Source: Casuarina equisetifolia (taxonomy: Eukaryota; Streptophyta; Magnoliopsida; Fagales; Casuarinaceae). From it: a DNA stretch of 64,000 nt. Within the stretch, counting starts at the first letter, position 1, and every line of letters starts with the position of its first letter. The notes beneath the pieces were generated by a model. It made no database searches, was not told the origin of the DNA, and was given only the letters and a program-made list of their open reading frames with translations. The stretch is taken from assembly GCA_028551475.1 (NCBI GenBank), contig CM052356.1, forward strand, positions 22,719,884 to 22,783,883, read 5' to 3'. The position numbers were made by a program, and so were the translations under genes. Positions 62,629-64,000 of the stretch are shown in pieces.

Positions 62629-64000
62629 GTTAAAGTCCGAGACTCGTAGCAGTACCTTTTTTTTATTTTATTATTTTTTTCACTTGGTGGCTGGGTTACA
62701 CAATAGAGTAACCCTTTGTTTCGCGTCAGACCTTTCATCTCTGGAGCCATGAAGATAGTTACGTAAATCTCATGTTCATGAATGTATGATTCCTTGTTGG
62801 TCCAATTGTTGGACTATAGAATGAGCGAACCCTTCCATCTTCTATCATTCATCCATGACCCTCATATCATTGTCTCAACTGTAATTTAGATTTGATCCCT
62901 GGTTAACGTGGCACTCTGATCAACACGATTAAGACAATTCAAAAAATGAAGTCCCATGCACTATAAAACCCCCTGAACAAAAAGAAAGAGAAGAAAACGC
63001 GTAGCTTGTGGAGCCGCCAGGAGTAGGTTGTACATCAACTTTAAGATAGAGCTATCAAGTTTAGAAATATTCAGACAAGACTGCCGACCTTCACCAGAAA
63101 AAATTTTTGGCTCCTCTTTACGTACTTGGTCATCACCGAAAGCCAGTTTCATCGTTAGGCGCCACTCGCATGGATTCTATCCACGAACAACTGCGTTTGG
63201 AATGTCTACCATCCAATTTTGGAAGTTCCCACTATTAGAGACTCCTACTATGTCACGACTTACATATGAAGAGTACCATAAGAAAAGTTAGAAAAAAGGG
63301 TGAAGGGTGAAACAATTCTTACTTGGGAATATCTGCTTTTCTACGAGATCCTCGTTTGATTTGTTCCCAACTCTTTTTTCCGATTAATTCCTTTTGCTCA
63401 AACGTGTTGCATTATCAGCATAAAAAACAATGAGCATCATGTTCAAGTAATCGGAAGAGCATCACATCGGATGCAAGTAACCATCTCTTTCAGGCAGCCT
63501 TTATCATAGGCAGATAAAAAAGCCGATTTCTGAAGCACCAGAGAAATCTACACTGATTCCGATATTTCGAAGTTGGTACCTGCTGATGTGTTGTCACAAT
63601 TTCCATTACTCTCATACGCTTTGGGTTTGAATGATTGTTTGACTCAAACACTAAAAAGCTAAAGCCATAAGAAAACTCCAAGAAATTGGAAAGAGAATAT
63701 GGTATTTGCAAACCTTCGGCATCTTCGACGTTTATTTGTAACTTGCAAGCAAGGCTAGACAAGACAAGCGCAGTTCTGCCCTGCAGGAACGAGTTCTTCT
63801 TAACAGGAAGAACAAAATGCAAAGTCTAAGGTGAAAGTGGGTTCCACACGAAGAAATATGTCCTGTCCATAATTTGTTCATTGTTAATATATCCTTCCTG
63901 GTATTGAATGTTACCCAACGTTGGAACATAGCTGAACGAACCCACTCTTAAGGATTCTAGGCTAAAATATACTTTGAGAGCTAGAGAGTCGCTTTCTTTT
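62629..64000 (+). repeat. Duplicated block B, right segment
   Basis: It matches 39141-40525 and runs off the window. No gene is recognised. Confidence 0.85.

Overview
This window is plant nuclear DNA, very probably from a eudicot and plausibly a woody one such as a grape-like genome (that last guess is weak). The evidence is the abundance of Ty1/copia LTR retrotransposons, an AT-rich satellite, plastid DNA embedded in nuclear repeats, and one spliced six-exon plant gene. Functional genes are scarce. Only one gene is firmly recognised: a SWEET1-type sugar transporter on the minus strand (48343-50520). A second clean three-exon gene encodes an 84-residue protein of unknown function (16036-16601).

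Layout, left part (1-15240). A satellite with a monomer of about 355 bp fills 1-2840 and continues at 11736-12247 and 13498-15240, decaying toward its right edge. It is broken twice. A solo LTR (12253-13492, target duplication GTAAA) sits in one monomer. A mosaic of plastid DNA (NUPT) sits in another: the rpoC1 end, rpoC2 start, psbB end, an internal ycf1 piece, trnR-ACG and the tail of rrn5. The NUPT is itself split by a young but defective copia element (2998-9017, LTRs of 272 bp, target duplication GTCTC), which lies exactly in the rpoC1-rpoC2 spacer. The order of events can therefore be read: satellite, then plastid DNA, then copia.

Middle and right (about 16300-64000). This is a large, diverged direct duplication. 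Block A runs from about 16300 to at least 40525, and block B from about 43050 past the window end. Block A carries the intact small gene, a four-copy 104-bp tandem repeat, and an old copia element (19507-29452) with another old copia nested in it in reverse orientation (20293-25815). Block B carries a 5'-truncated copy of the small gene, one copy of the 104-bp unit, and the SWEET1 gene where block A has the copia nest. It also carries a nine-LTR mosaic of miniature (TRIM-type) retrotransposons bounded by one target duplication (CTTAT), whose empty site is preserved in block A. A further old copia (Copia-D, minus strand) predates the duplication. It is longer in B (59480-62628) and reduced to its 5' part in A (37735-39140). 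Between the blocks lies a GC-richer patch that looks like mitochondrial DNA (about 42200-42640).

No operon-like system or defence locus is visible. The interest is in nested insertions with readable junctions, organellar DNA captured in a satellite, and paralogous blocks that differ by gene presence and by mobile elements. All positions come from reading the sequence by eye. Statements about family identity rest on recognised motifs and not on a database search.
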